From: Pyrenula massariospora
Lineage: Eukaryota; Ascomycota; Eurotiomycetes; Pyrenulales; Pyrenulaceae
NCBI GenBank assembly: GCA_021030905.1
Contig: JAGFMI010000008.1
Location: 1-64,000, forward strand
Length of the DNA: 64,000 bases
Direction: 5' to 3'
The notes under the pieces are model-generated. The model was not told the origin of the DNA. It ran no database searches and saw only the letters and a program-made list of their open reading frames with translations. This document shows positions 32,537-44,208 of the stretch, piece by piece. Each line of letters opens with the position of its first letter. Within the stretch, counting starts at the first letter, position 1. The translations under genes and the position numbers were made by a program.

Positions 32537-34493
32537 ATGGCCGGAGGTTCGGCCTTTGACGAGAACTTTGCTTTTGGCTTTGACGCGGCACCTTTCGCGC
32601 AGGATATCAGCAACTACGAGGATGTGCCACAAGCTCCCCCAAAGCGCAAGAGAGGACGGCCGAGGAAAGATGAGCCAAAGAGAATTCCCTTCCGAACGTC
32701 GGCTGCCCTTGCCGCTCAGACCAAGCCCAAGTTCGAGTTCGTCAATATCAGCAACGCTGAGGAGGCCCCGAGCGCAGAGACAAGAAGAACCATCAGAAAG
32801 CAGGCAATGCTTCACCACCTTCGGAAACGACAAGCCAAGACACACCCGACGCAGAAAGCCACGGGCGATGATCAGGTATGCTGCTGATGTCTTGGTCCTG
32901 AGATGGCGCCAGAACCACTAAAAGCCTGAACAGCAACCCATCACTTCTCTTCTAACCGAGCAGCCGTCATTGCCCCCCTTTGACTCTCCATGGCTTTTCC
33001 CCAATACAGACGAGACCTTTCGATCTTCCAGATATTTCGAGGAGGTTCGAGGTCATGGTACGTGTCGTCTTTGTTGTTTGGTGCATACGGCCTTGACCCC
33101 TACTGACCGAAGGCTGTGGCAAGTCATCTACTATTTTCGTCCAATACGTCGGATGAACCCTATGTTTCTCGCGTCCATCCTCGTAGATCCTGCGCGAGTC
33201 TATCACATATTCTCGAATCTGGATGCGGTGAAGGACCGACCGGCCAGTGCTACTTCGGTAGTCCTGAAGCAGCAGCTCATCCAAAAGATCAACAAGAGCT
33301 TAGCCGACCCTGTTCAGGCAGTATCGATCGAGAACCTCACCGCTGTCCTAAGCATCAGAATAGGCTCTAATGTAAGTAGATTGAGCAAGGCTTCAGCCTA
33401 GAGGTTTTCGCTTGTACTTTCAACCTCCGGTGGTACTGACATGATCCCTAGGTGTATGAATGGGGCACCCGAAAAGAGGTCAGCTGTTTGATTCATATCG
33501 GCTATGCCAGGTTGCTTTTAACACCTATTGCAGGCCGAAGCCCACAGTCAAGGTCTTAACAAAATGATCATGCACAGGGGTGGACTTTCGACTCTTGAAG
33601 GCGATATAGCCGCCATCTTTATCCAGAAGACCATTATTATGAGTGACCACATCCTCGCCGCTACCAATGTTCGCCCACCTGCTTTCCCCACCTCAAGACT
33701 CATTGATCAGGCAAGAACTGTTCCTCCAATCGACCTCATGGCGGAATGCCCGTACTATTGTCCACCAGACCGTGAGTTATTCTCAAGTGCGGCCCTATCA
33801 CCTCTTTGTAGTCCAGAGACCTACGAGTTACTCCTCGCTCTTTACGCCTATATCCACGATTTTGGCGATCCAGAGCTTCGCACGGTCCACCGTTCCCGCC
33901 TCATCCAACTCACAGTCCACAAATTACCCCCCACAACGACAACTAGCTTCGATAAGTCGACCGGCACTTCTGGACCTTCTACCTCTCCTAAAGCTTCCTC
34001 CATCCGCGACTCTATATACAGTTGCGTTCGCCTCTGCACTCTCATCATCCTACACATCTCGTCCCTTCGACTCCCTTTCCGCGACGCCGTAGCCACTATC
34101 CCACCCTATTACGCAGCCGAGCTGAAGAAGACCCTCAAGTCGACATCCCTCTGGTTCTTCTGGGACGATCTTTTTTTCCTCAACTGGTGGGCGTGCATCG
34201 TCGGCGCAGCCGCAACCTCCGGAAGGGAGGAGTATCCGTATTTTATCGCGAATGCCGCACACGGTGCATACCAGATCATGGTGGACGACCATCTTTTCTA
34301 CGGGGCCGTTATGGCGTTGAAGCGTGCCGTGTGGTTTCTGCAGCTTTGTGAGATGATTTCGCCTAAGAATAAGGACGAGGAAGTGGGTTATGGGAAGCTG
34401 GATGCATTGATTAAAATCACAGGGCTGGCGACAGAGCATTTGAAGCCCGGTGATGAGGTGCTGACAATGCACAATCGAGGAACCCGACCATGA
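32537..34493 (+). CDS. AT-hook protein with Fungal_trans_2-like domain (putative transcription regulator)
   Basis: Five exons: 32537-32875, 32934-33057, 33124-33371, 33452-33478 and 33534-34493, giving 565 residues. Near residues 36-48, KRKRGRPRKDEPK is a classic AT-hook (core GRP) that binds the minor groove of AT-rich DNA. The rest resembles the regulatory domain of fungal zinc-cluster factors (Fungal_trans_2): GLNKMIMHRGGLSTLEGD, then helical segments with SPETYELLLALYAY and LCTLIILHISSLRLPF. No Zn2Cys6 cluster is present, so the AT-hook may take its place or DNA contact is lost. Exon 4 is a 27 nt microexon encoding VYEWGTRKE. The second intron (GTACGT donor, AAG acceptor, 66 bp) is the least certain, because the frame is open through it. 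Targets are unknown. Confidence 0.78.
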
Positions 34494-35400
34494 TGACTGC
34501 CACGCTGGCGCCGCAGCCGATCTACCCACCCGGCGCCGTCAAACATACCCAGCTTGGAATTTTCCTGTACATATCTGACTTTGAAGCTACGGGAGTGCTC
34601 TCTTCTTTCCTTCAAATCCCAGGTGCATCTCGCAAGACACTTTCCGATATGTCATAAGCCATCTGTGAAGCTCTGTCGCCTTGCATCAGTCTTGCATACT
34701 TCAGATTGCTACATTCTGTCCAACACTCTCTACTCAGAGACGAATTGAAATCGAGGATGCTATACTTGTCACACGGCGACGCTCCGCCAGCGCTCGAATA
34801 CTTCTCCGATTCATTCCTCCTCGTCGCTCCACTGGATAGATAGATCTGTGAGGCATTAGAGTCAGCCCACCCGAAATGCAATCTCCCAGATATCTCCAGC
34901 TCACCACCCGGTCGCAAAGCGAACGGACCCATCAAGTTTATTGGGCCAAACGGCTTTGCGCAACCCCTTGGGGAAACATTTCGTTCACTCCGACCTACAT
35001 TCCGAGATCTCATCTAGTTTCCGGTTTTCGGCTTTAGTATATCCTCGAAAATGATTGTTTATATATGTGACCGTTTGCTGGACGTTCTGGTATTCGGCTG
35101 AAGCGTACTAGGAAACCAAATTTCTTCACTCGCTAGACTAAAGTCTAACGTTTCATATGGCCAAACTTTGAAAGCGAAGCTGCATTGTCTTCTATCCGTC
35201 CCCAAGCTGAGGGATTTTAAAGTGGAAAATGTGATTCTTAGAGCCATAGCAAAAGCTCGAGATACAGTACCAACGACGGATGCATCTAGATACAGAATTA
35301 TTGTCTTGACTAATCTACAGTTTTAGATGCCTAGTATTGTACGTCTTAAGATGGTATTAGATACGCGCCTCTTCCGCCCCTTCCTAATGCGTTCCTCAAA
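34494..35400. other. Convergent intergenic region, nothing recognised
   Basis: About 900 bases between the 3' ends of the AT-hook gene and the quinone oxidoreductase gene. The 133-codon minus-strand frame (34612-35013) has no family resemblance. Confidence 0.45.
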
Positions 35401-36847
35401 TCAGATCTTTAGCAGGCTCTTGCCCGTGGTCTTGCGTCCTTCGAGGTCCTATGCAGGTCAGACTGTCAGTCCGTGTGCCTGGCCTATGGAGAGTCTGGGG
35501 AAAAGAAAAATCCAACGACGATCACGAAGGAAAGTGGATCGTCACTTACGATATGACACTGCGCTACGTCCTTGAGCGGATAGATGTTGTTGAACTTGAC
35601 CTTCAAAGACCCGTCACCCAGCATCTTCAACAGCTCGTTGCCGTAGTACTCGAATTCCTCTCTTGTTACGACATAATTCATCACGGTTGCCCGCATCACT
35701 TTCGAGTTCTTGGCTGCGAGTTTCCTGCATTTCCGTGAAGTTAGCAAGCTGCTCGATCTCACGTCGCGCCTTGGACAAAGGCAATCACAGTCACACTCAC
35801 GCGATCGGGAATGGCGGCACCGGCCCACTTGCATTTCCGAAGAAAATGACACTCCCTTTCCTCTTGACCGCCTCCAGGCTTCCCTCCCACGTATCCTTCC
35901 CTACAGAATCATACACAACATTCACACCCTCTCCACCGGTCAAGTCCTTTACTTTCCCCAACCAGTCCTTTTCGCTCTTGTAATCAATTACAACATCCGC
36001 CCCATTTGCCTTGGCCAACTTCCCCTTCTCTTCTCCACCCGCCGTCCCAATGACTCGTGCCCCTATCGCCCTTAGAATCTGACACATCAGCAAACCCACC
36101 CCGCCCGCAGCCGCGTGTAGCAAGACAGTGTCCCCCTTCTTCACCTCATACGCCTCCCTTACCAGCGACAGCGCCGTCATGCCCATCAACAGGGCGCCGG
36201 CGGCATCTTGGTCACTGATTCCGGCGGGGATCTTGAGAACCTTGTCCGCCGGCACGGCACTGTATTCGGCATAGCTACCGGTGTGCATCCAGACAACGTG
36301 GTCGCCGGGTGAGAAGGAGAGGGATTTGGGGAGTTGACCGGATCCGAGGGCGGCGATGACGCCGCTGGCTTCGCGGCCGAGGACTTCAGGCTTTGGGGAG
36401 GGGTAAAGGCCGGCGCGGAAGTAGGTGTCTGTAGAGAAAGGGTTAGAGTATGCTTGTTGGAGGGGAAACGAGAGTTCAGATATGCTGCAGAGAACGGAGG
36501 CGGACAGATCGCTCGAAGGTCACAGACGTTCGCTGACTAGAGAAGAGTGAAGGGATAGACTGACCTATGAAATTTACGCCAGCAAAGTGGTTCTTAACGA
36601 GAACCTCGTTTTCTTTGGGTTCTGGGACAGGGTTGTCTTCTCGGTACTGGAGAACCTCTGGGCCACCGGTCTTCTCGATAACGATGGCTTTCATCGTCTT
36701 TGGTATTGAGGTTGCCATGTTTCGGGGTCTGAGGATTGGCCGGTTGGCTTGGAGAAGGGAATTGGGACGTGCCAGTGGAAAATGGGACTGGATGGATCTG
36801 ATGCGATGCAGAATGGGCCGGACAAACGGTCTAGATGGGAGGGACAT
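35401..36847 (-). CDS. NADPH:quinone oxidoreductase (zeta-crystallin type, MDR superfamily)
   Basis: Exons 36565-36847, 35801-36428, 35550-35724 and 35401-35448 encode 377 residues. The catalytic part reads as a zinc-free medium-chain reductase: MKAIVIEKTGGPEVLQYRE, LGREASGVIAALG, the nucleotide-binding AAAGGVGLLMCQ, then VVYDSVGKDTWEGSL and FFGNASGPVPPF, ending DLEGRKTTGKSLL. Such enzymes reduce quinones by one electron using NADPH. The first ~43 residues are Arg-rich with no acidic residue, as in a mitochondrial targeting peptide; an internal ATG (MATSIPKTMK) would give a ~334-residue cytosolic form. Introns are 136, 76 and 101 bp. Dual localisation is an inference. Confidence 0.9.
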
Positions 36848-39800
36848 AGGGCAATTTATACATGGGCGCCTGGAGAGCTTGCGATAGGAAAGCTGCGTAT
36901 AAAAAGCTGGGGCGATGTCTTTGCAACGAGTCAATCGTGGAAATCAACCCCGCACCGTTTCTCAAGCTTCCCCCCTCCCCCAATTCTGGCCGCATCCCCG
37001 CAAAGGCCGAGCGGGCGGGAAAAGGCCGATGGCCATGCCCGAGCGGTTGACTAATGCTTCAACCGCTTCCTCTCGAAATCTTCCCCTGCCAGTCGAGACA
37101 CTAATTATTCGCGGCAGCAATCCTTGGTCAGCTTAATAATTGGCCAATCCAGCGAGGCGGTCTACAAGTTTGCCCCGACATTGCTCGGACTTGAAAGTGA
37201 GAAATGAGACAAGACTTGGTGAAGAATAAGAGTCAAGTCTTCGCAGCTCTCCAATGTCTAGCCCCAAGTCTTCGCAATTCTCCAATATCTAGCCCCCAAG
37301 ACTCTCCTCGTAAAGACCGCTCTTATATATGTATTGTCTCCAGAATTGCTACCGAGAATGTATAACATCGCCTACCTTAAAGTATAGATATTTGGATACT
37401 GCGGGATTGATTCTTTTATCTTGAACAAAAAACATCATGAGAATGCCACGTTCGGCCATTGTACTCATGTGTACTAATGTAGACCTACGCCTGGTCTGTG
37501 AGAAGCAAATGGACAGGATACCTGCACGAGTGGATATGGAAATGTCTGCTCATCTCGTGGTAATGAGAACCGGATGGATAATATGGCTGCAAGCACGAGA
37601 CATCCCAAGCGTTGTCTTGCAGATGTGAGATATTTCCTTTGATGCGGAAAAGGCAGTCGCAACAACCTGCAGGATGCGTCGTCCAACGAGCCGCTCCACT
37701 GATTTGACAGCAAGGCTCGCAGGAGCGAAAGCAGCATCGGAAACGCCGCACCCGACAGGCTGGATGTTGGGATATAGTCGATTCTCTAGCTGAACGGAGT
37801 GTCGGTATGATTTTTGGGCATCATCACGTACGCGCATTACAGGACAGTACGTGGCTTATGAATGTCTTCCCGTTCAAAAAAGAGTCGATTTTGGCTATTT
37901 CTCGTGCTGTCAAAGCAATTTGGTATCATAAAAGCAGGAGCTCTGATATTTATAGAACACAAATGACGGCGTCACCATGTGCTTTGGCGCAGTGTCCAGA
38001 TCCTTATCTGGAGCGCCTCGTGATATTGTGAGACGTTGTGCAGTCATGTACGTTTCTGATTTCCTCGCAGTCTATACTCATGAAGTGTGTAGCTGAGCAT
38101 CCTCCTTCAGGGAGTTGGGTAGGAAAATCGTTGTGCTCGGCCTATCGGAGAGCATCGATATTAACCATACATACCTACGCACTCTAGAAAACACGGTCTT
38201 TGAACGGGAGAGGTCCACAAAATAAACGCTTGACAGGGCGATTGATTTGAGAAGCAACTGTCATTTTAAGTGGACTGTTTGGGTGTGGTGGGGTAGTAAA
38301 AAGAATCGTGGTAAGGGAGAGCATATGTAATTGTTCAATATTGGCTCGCTGGAGATCCTTCCTTGATGGAGAAACTAGAAAATTGAGATATGCAAACGCC
38401 TGCCATACACCCATCCGATGATCCATATGCTGCGAGTAAGAGAACAAAGTAATCCTTATGGAGAATATAGACTTTCTTGGTAGTCTCGAATGGCTATGAG
38501 ATCCATCGATGCACAACTCCGGGACGAACTAGAAACAGCAATCTTCTCTCATTGAACAGAAGGGGGTCAGATTTGCCTCATCTAGGTCAAAGCGGCAAAT
38601 CCAGGGGCGACAGGTGTTGAAGACATTTAGATCGGGGCGAACTTGCCACTTCTATTACCAAGCGGAAGTCGTCGAGCCGAGCCACTGCAAAAGACGGGGA
38701 ACACGACACTTCCGCCAGATTCTGATCTGAACGGTGGTGACAGTGCTTGGGAAGCTTTGCATAATAATGCACAAGAGCTGCCGTCGGTCGTTGCAATATG
38801 GGGGCGCCAGAGCCTGTGAGAAGATAGATGGAAGAAAGGCCATCTGCACGGCATGGCGGAGATCGCGTCGATCAGGTCCACGGACGCTCACCTCGACAAA
38901 TGGCGGACCACACGTGCTGTGTTCATACCCAAAGGGTAACGAGGAGTGAACGATGTTTGACTCGGTGGAGCGCGCGTGGGGCAGGGGGCGTCAAGCAAAG
39001 ACGTTTCCGCCCTGACACAGCGTTCGGCTTGCCACTCATTCCACCTTGCCGCAAAATGAAAGCATCCAGGCCGGGCCAACGATGGTCCGGTGCTGACGTC
39101 CGCAGCAGACAAGACGTGCGCAATCTTCTGCAGTGAGAACGGGAAGATGCTGTCGTCCTGGAGAAGAAGGACTGTATTAGAATAGTTCTGGCCGGCGGAT
39201 GGGGGGGAAAGGGTCCCAGAGCGTGGCGAGCGTTAGGCGCGGTGCAGTCCAGACGGACAATGTGGGAGAGCAAGGAACCCCGCCTTCCCCCCCCCGGCCG
39301 GGTCGAGGCTGAGCTAGAGATGATGGGAATAACGCACACTCGACCACCCCTCCGCCGCCTCTCGACACTCATTCGAGGTACACCCGCAGCCTCAGCACCT
39401 CCCCCCGGTCTAGCTGCAGCCTTAGCCAGGCCCCGCATTGACGACCAAGCAACACCTACCGCACGCGGCCGTCGAACCCGAAGCAGTCAGCAAGTCGGCT
39501 TCGCCAATGGCTTGACCGCCGTCTTACCGCCTTTTCCCACCTCACCTCACCCTCTCGATCCCTTTCATTATCCTTTCTGTGCCGGCGGGATGCTGTGCGA
39601 TCCATCACCTTTATCACGCCTCTCATCCATGCCGCCGTCGTGCAACTTCCTCGACCCATCTCTTACCCCTCCTGCTTCTGCTGGCATCCCTGACTCTGGA
39701 CCCATGTCAGCTTCCGCTTTGCCTACATAATGCGGAAACAATCGTGAAAGAGACCGGGCTCATGGCCGTTCTCCCTCACGCCGGTCTCTTTTAATACCTA

Positions 39801-39994
39801 TCATTCCCTACGAGGACTTCGAGAACGGTCTCCAGCGCCAGGACATAAATCAGCGAGAGAGAGTCTACGGTACATTTTGCCGTACCCCACATCCTCTTCA
39901 AGAAGTCATTGCACGAATTTGACAACGCTTAACGGCCAGAGAATGGTAGGGTCGAGAATCTCCGCCCATTGACCGCAGAATACCACAACGCAAT
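36848..39994. other. Long intergenic region (3.1 kb)
   Basis: No gene is supported. It holds a two-copy tandem repeat near 37231-37297 and a WT-like mix of short frames on both strands. The GC-rich frames at 38923-39438 (minus) and 39242-39730 (plus, GTG start) overlap each other antisense and look like chance frames, probably in the long 5' leader of the next gene. Polypyrimidine-rich plus-strand DNA at 39330-39710 suits a fungal promoter or leader. Confidence 0.45.
37231..37297 (+). repeat. Two-copy tandem repeat (~32 bp)
   Basis: Two neighbouring copies of AAGTCTTCGCA..TCTCCAAT.TCTAGCCCC differ at a few positions. The duplication is short and recent-looking. No function is suggested. Confidence 0.75.
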
Positions 39995-42900
39995 ATGCCC
40001 TCAATCTGGAGGAGACGCTGGCCTCCTTCACCAAGCGTTGAAGATGAAGCAGACGCTCTTGCTCATGAAGTAAACTCGGTGTCTACCCTCGATTTCAAGT
40101 CCGACGACGAGGCTCAAAGCAGAGGCACAGTTGACCAAGTACCAATTATACTTGATGTGGAGCATCCCAAGGCTCATGCCACCTATCGTGTGGATCGACA
40201 AGTCCCGACAGCCGATCGATCGAGCGTGGCGAGCCAGTCTTCGGATGAAAGCCATGGACCGCCAACCCCTCGCAGCGTGCGATTCTCTCACGATATCAAG
40301 GCCCCTGAACCGAAACATATCTCCACAAGAGCCCCGATAGCCCTGCCTGATAAATATGACGGAACCGCCGTGAATAGGCAATCGGATACAGAGGAAAAGC
40401 AACGCGGCCGGCCACAAGTGGCTCCTATAGACACGGGGCTTACTGGTGACCTACAGGAGATGATCACTGGCCGACGACGAGCTCCCTCCCCATACTCGTT
40501 TACCAAGCCTGAACCCGAGATCCTCGGAAAGTCAACCAAAAACCGCTTTTCCGGCGAGTCTTTCCTCTCACCAGAAGCTGCAGCTCCTAGACATCATCTT
40601 TCTGTATCAGAACCTAGACGATCATCATCTGCTACACCAAGGACTCACCATGAAGACGAAGAGCCTACCACGGACAATGGCCGAAGGAGCCACAGAAACC
40701 ACTCTAGACGACGATCCACGAGGACAGAGTTCTCCGAACGTGATGTGTCGCGTCAACGAGATAGATCGCAGCAAAGGGATAGATCTCGTCATCGTGAGCG
40801 GAGGGATTCATCCTCGGACCATGAGCGACACCGCCATCGAGACCGGACCGATTCCCACGGAAAATACGGACGCCATCACGACAGGCGTCATTATCACAGG
40901 GACTCATGCTCGGACCACGAAAGACAACGTGAAAGACCTCACCGCACAGACTCTTCCTCGGAGAAGGAAAGACCGCGAGAGAGGACTCATCGTACAGACT
41001 CTTTCTCGGAGAAGGAAAGAATACGCCGTGATGATCGGACGGAGTCATTCTCTGGACGAGAGAAACATCGTCATCGTGAAGTTCTCGTCCATGACGATCG
41101 CAGGGCAAAAGATGCTGTGGGTGCAAGTATTACAAAGCCTGCCAATGGTGATCGAGACGGTGATGTTGACGATCGGAGTCGTCAACAAAAGCGATTCTCC
41201 AAGTCTGATTCTCCGTATTCTTCCTCAGCGGAAGAGGGCAAACCTAAGCACAGAGATTATCAACGTGTACTCGAGTCCGAAGATGAAGGTGCTCGGCTCA
41301 AGTCTCGTAATAAGCTAGACCGTCCTGTCCTTGACCAGGTGTCCTCTCGCTATTCTTTTGATGCCTCTAACCTGGTTGAAAGAAGGGACGAGGGTCGACA
41401 GCACCGCAAAGCCGAAGTCGCTACGGGTCACCCAAGAGCCTCACCCGATCAGAACGGCCGTGGGCCTTCCTTTGAGTCCTCTTCTGCGAAGACCTCGAAG
41501 GGCGTGGAAGACTATTTTGACAAAGCTTTCAGCGCGCACAAGCGGCAGAGCCACCCTTCTCCTCGTCCATCGCCCCTAGCGTCTCCCGAGCCATCTCCTC
41601 CTAGCACTCCCTCGCGAACGACCCGGAGAACAGATCGCTATATGCCGGGAAAGCACTTGATCAATCCCTCAGAGAACAGCCCAGCGGAGATTTCTCGATC
41701 CAGAACACCTACTAGAGCGAGCACTCTTGACCTGCCAAATGCTGCAGCTATCGGGACGACTTCTGTAAGCTCCAGACCACCAGGCCGTCCCCCAAGGCCG
41801 ACAAGAACTTCATCAGAGGCATACTATGGCAAAGCTGCCGACTCAATTACAAGTACTGTCAGATCCAGGGTCACTTCAGGATTACCCTCACCAATAGAGG
41901 TCCCACCGCAAAACACTCAATTTCACCGAGCAAGTTCTTTTGCAAGCCCCACGACCCACAGCACGCCTACCTCGCAGAGATCATTCTCCTATTCTAGCAA
42001 TGAAAGTCATCGCTCCTCTACAGATGAGGTTCACAAGGTCTCCAATCCTTATCGCCTGTCAGACTTGCAAATTACACCGATCAATGGGTCTCCTCATCCA
42101 CCGCCACGCCCGAGCCGCTCAACGACTTCGTCACAAGAGAAAGTTCCTCGTGCTCTGCCTTTCAGTCCTGCTATTATCGACCTCCCTCCATGCCCGCGAT
42201 CGCAGCCTGTCGAGGGTTACCATGACTGGTACACAATCAGTGGCTTATCCGAACTTGACATCTGCCCCTCGTGCATGAAATGTATTGGAAATTCTCGTTT
42301 TCGAGACTATTGCATTCCGAGTTCACCCAAAGTTAGAAATCAAAAGGTCCGCTGCGCTTTGAGTGAACCTTGGATTCGACAGGCCTGGATACAGACGATC
42401 AAACAACGAAAGAACACCCTTGACATGCTTCAGCAGATCCTCCGTGTCCCTTCCATGGTCAACAAACCTTGTCCCGGGACAGCTCTGCAGGCGCGTCAAT
42501 GGCATCGTCTGCCAAATCCTGAGACCGGGGAACCGATTCATAATTTCAATGTATGCTCTGCATGTGTTCGCAGCGTTGAGATTATTCTGCCCCAGCTTCA
42601 AGCAGTGTTCAAACCAAGCAGCTCCCTTCTCCAGGAGAGAATATGCGATCTGAAATGCAATAGTAAACGGTTCGACAAATACCTGCAACTCCTTGACGAA
42701 GCAGCCGTGGACTACGATAAGAACCGCCTAGCGAGGCCGAACGTCACGAAACTCGCGGACCACGCACGCCGTACGGCTCGCTTGCGGGAATGCACGCGGG
42801 ATGACCTAGTTCTCGAATCTTCGTGGCATTTTATCCCCGATCTGCCTGAACTTACCATTTGCGAAGAATGCTACGAACATTTTGTCTTTCCACTCCGGGA

Positions 42901-43180
42901 TAAGCCTATCGCTCGAGACGTCAGTAGAACACTCAAACTTGTGCCGAATTCTCATGGAGGGCTTAGTTGCCAGCTTTACAGCGAGCGTATGAGGAGGATG
43001 TTCCTTGAAGCAGTCAAACATAATGATTTTTCTTATCTAAGGTCAACGGCACAAAGAAGGTTTAGTGTGGAGAAGCTCTTGCAGGACAAACATAGAAGAC
43101 TACAGCAGGACCAAAAGATGGGCATCGACAGGAGTACAGAACTAGCAAGGAATATAGAGGAATGGAAAAAGTGGGAATAA
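39995..43180 (+). CDS. Large Arg/Ser-rich protein with Cys-pair C-terminal domain, unknown function
   Basis: Intronless frame of 1,061 residues with ATG at 39995. The N-terminal 240 residues are polar and disordered. About 241-400 is an RS/RD/RH-rich tract with repeated HRTDS-SEKER units, similar in style to splicing-factor or nuclear-matrix SR tracts. A Ser/Pro-rich stretch reaches about 730. The last ~330 residues look folded and conserved: EGYHDWYTISGLSELDICP, CPSCMKCIG, FNVCSACVRSVE, LTICEECYEHFVFPL. The repeated C-x2-C pairs suggest metal binding. The final segment is basic and helical. I do not recognise a named family; it resembles conserved but uncharacterised ascomycete proteins. A nuclear location is an inference from the RS tract. 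Confidence 0.8.
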   Translation: MPSIWRRRWPPSPSVEDEADALAHEVNSVSTLDFKSDDEAQSRGTVDQVPIILDVEHPKAHATYRVDRQVPTADRSSVASQSSDESHGPPTPRSVRFSHDIKAPEPKHISTRAPIALPDKYDGTAVNRQSDTEEKQRGRPQVAPIDTGLTGDLQEMITGRRRAPSPYSFTKPEPEILGKSTKNRFSGESFLSPEAAAPRHHLSVSEPRRSSSATPRTHHEDEEPTTDNGRRSHRNHSRRRSTRTEFSERDVSRQRDRSQQRDRSRHRERRDSSSDHERHRHRDRTDSHGKYGRHHDRRHYHRDSCSDHERQRERPHRTDSSSEKERPRERTHRTDSFSEKERIRRDDRTESFSGREKHRHREVLVHDDRRAKDAVGASITKPANGDRDGDVDDRSRQQKRFSKSDSPYSSSAEEGKPKHRDYQRVLESEDEGARLKSRNKLDRPVLDQVSSRYSFDASNLVERRDEGRQHRKAEVATGHPRASPDQNGRGPSFESSSAKTSKGVEDYFDKAFSAHKRQSHPSPRPSPLASPEPSPPSTPSRTTRRTDRYMPGKHLINPSENSPAEISRSRTPTRASTLDLPNAAAIGTTSVSSRPPGRPPRPTRTSSEAYYGKAADSITSTVRSRVTSGLPSPIEVPPQNTQFHRASSFASPTTHSTPTSQRSFSYSSNESHRSSTDEVHKVSNPYRLSDLQITPINGSPHPPPRPSRSTTSSQEKVPRALPFSPAIIDLPPCPRSQPVEGYHDWYTISGLSELDICPSCMKCIGNSRFRDYCIPSSPKVRNQKVRCALSEPWIRQAWIQTIKQRKNTLDMLQQILRVPSMVNKPCPGTALQARQWHRLPNPETGEPIHNFNVCSACVRSVEIILPQLQAVFKPSSSLLQERICDLKCNSKRFDKYLQLLDEAAVDYDKNRLARPNVTKLADHARRTARLRECTRDDLVLESSWHFIPDLPELTICEECYEHFVFPLRDKPIARDVSRTLKLVPNSHGGLSCQLYSERMRRMFLEAVKHNDFSYLRSTAQRRFSVEKLLQDKHRRLQQDQKMGIDRSTELARNIEEWKKWE

Positions 43181-43742
43181 TGGCATTGGACAAAAGGCTT
43201 GAGTGGATAGGAAATGGGATTGGCTTGGTGACGAATGGAATATTTATAAAGCGTTGGATGGGCTAATGACGCGGGGTTTTTGGTTGTGGCATGGATTCCT
43301 CTTAGATGGTACAGCCTGGACTGAATCTGAATGAGGCGCGAATATTTTGTGACCGCCTTCTTTTGGGATATGGACGGAGTTTGCTGGCTTTTCAAAATGG
43401 GTAACGGCCGCTTTGAGCGATATGATATAGGGTATGAGAGACGTTTCACGAACCAGTACTGCAATTGGAAGGCTTGAACCAAACATAGCTTTCTTTTTCA
43501 TCCGACATTCAAAGGTACCTTTTCTAAGTGGTATTCTCGCGAAATCGGCCCCGCTATTCTCCCTGTGCACGTGACTGTAGATGCCAAGGCCTCACAAATC
43601 TTCGCCGGCCTTGCCCGACTATCATAGACTTGTAGAAATCCTGCGCCTCGATAAAAACCTTGCCAAATCTTTTGAACCGAGCTAGACCTTCAACACCTCT
43701 CCACAGGCCGTCCTCTCACCCTTCAATGATGTCCCATCCATA
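43181..43742. other. Intergenic, promoter of mitochondrial S19 gene
   Basis: 560 bases between two plus-strand genes. The antisense frames at 43033-43570 are not supported. No other feature is seen. Confidence 0.45.
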
Positions 43743-44208
43743 ATGCGACCCACGCCAGCGCTCCTCAAGCGCTCCATCTGGAAAGGTCCGTACCTCCCTT
43801 CGTCCCTCCCTCCCTCGCCTCCTCCCCCGATCCCTCAACCATATTCACAAACCCAAACCCAACCCACAGGCCCCAACATCGTCCCCCTCCCCCTCCCCCG
43901 CCCCGGCACCCCGACCGCCGGCCTCGTGATCCGCACGCAGGCGCGCGGCGCGACGATCCTGCCCAACTTTGTGGGCCTCCGGTTCGCGGTGCACAACGGC
44001 AAGTCGTACGAGGACGTGTACGTGACGGAGGAGATGGTGGGGAAGAAGCTGGGGGAGTTTGCGCCGTGAGTTTTCATGAAATTGATGGAGTCTTGTTGGT
44101 TGTTTTTTGGTTGTGAGGTGTTCGTGAGGGTTGACTGGTTGGCTGACTTCTCATGGGACTGGTAGAACCAGGAAGAGGTTTACGTACAAGCAGAGTAAGA
44201 ATAAGTGA
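43743..44208 (+). CDS. RSM19: Mitochondrial small-subunit ribosomal protein S19
   Basis: Exons 43743-44065 and 44166-44208 give 121 residues. The uS19 signature is intact: [14 protein letters not shown] near the start, then [40 protein letters not shown] across the 100 bp intron, and a lysine-rich end. S19 sits in the head of the small subunit. A Pro/Gln-rich insert (~35 residues) separates the two conserved parts, as commonly seen in fungal mitochondrial copies. The intron has a GTGAGT donor and falls inside the conserved APTRKRF motif, so an unspliced reading would lose the end of the domain. Confidence 0.95.

Noticed and set aside
33058-33123. Reading straight through this segment of the AT-hook gene
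   Set aside because: The frame is open, but GTACGT...GGCAAG removes 66 bases in frame and gives a join closer to the family; RNA data should decide.
38923-39730. Overlapping antisense frames of 171 (minus) and 162 (plus) codons
   Set aside because: They overlap each other in GC-rich leader-like DNA; the plus frame starts with GTG; no family match.
40650-41318. 222-codon plus-strand frame inside the Arg/Ser-rich gene
   Set aside because: The repeated RS/RD codons keep a second frame open; the main frame continues into a conserved domain.
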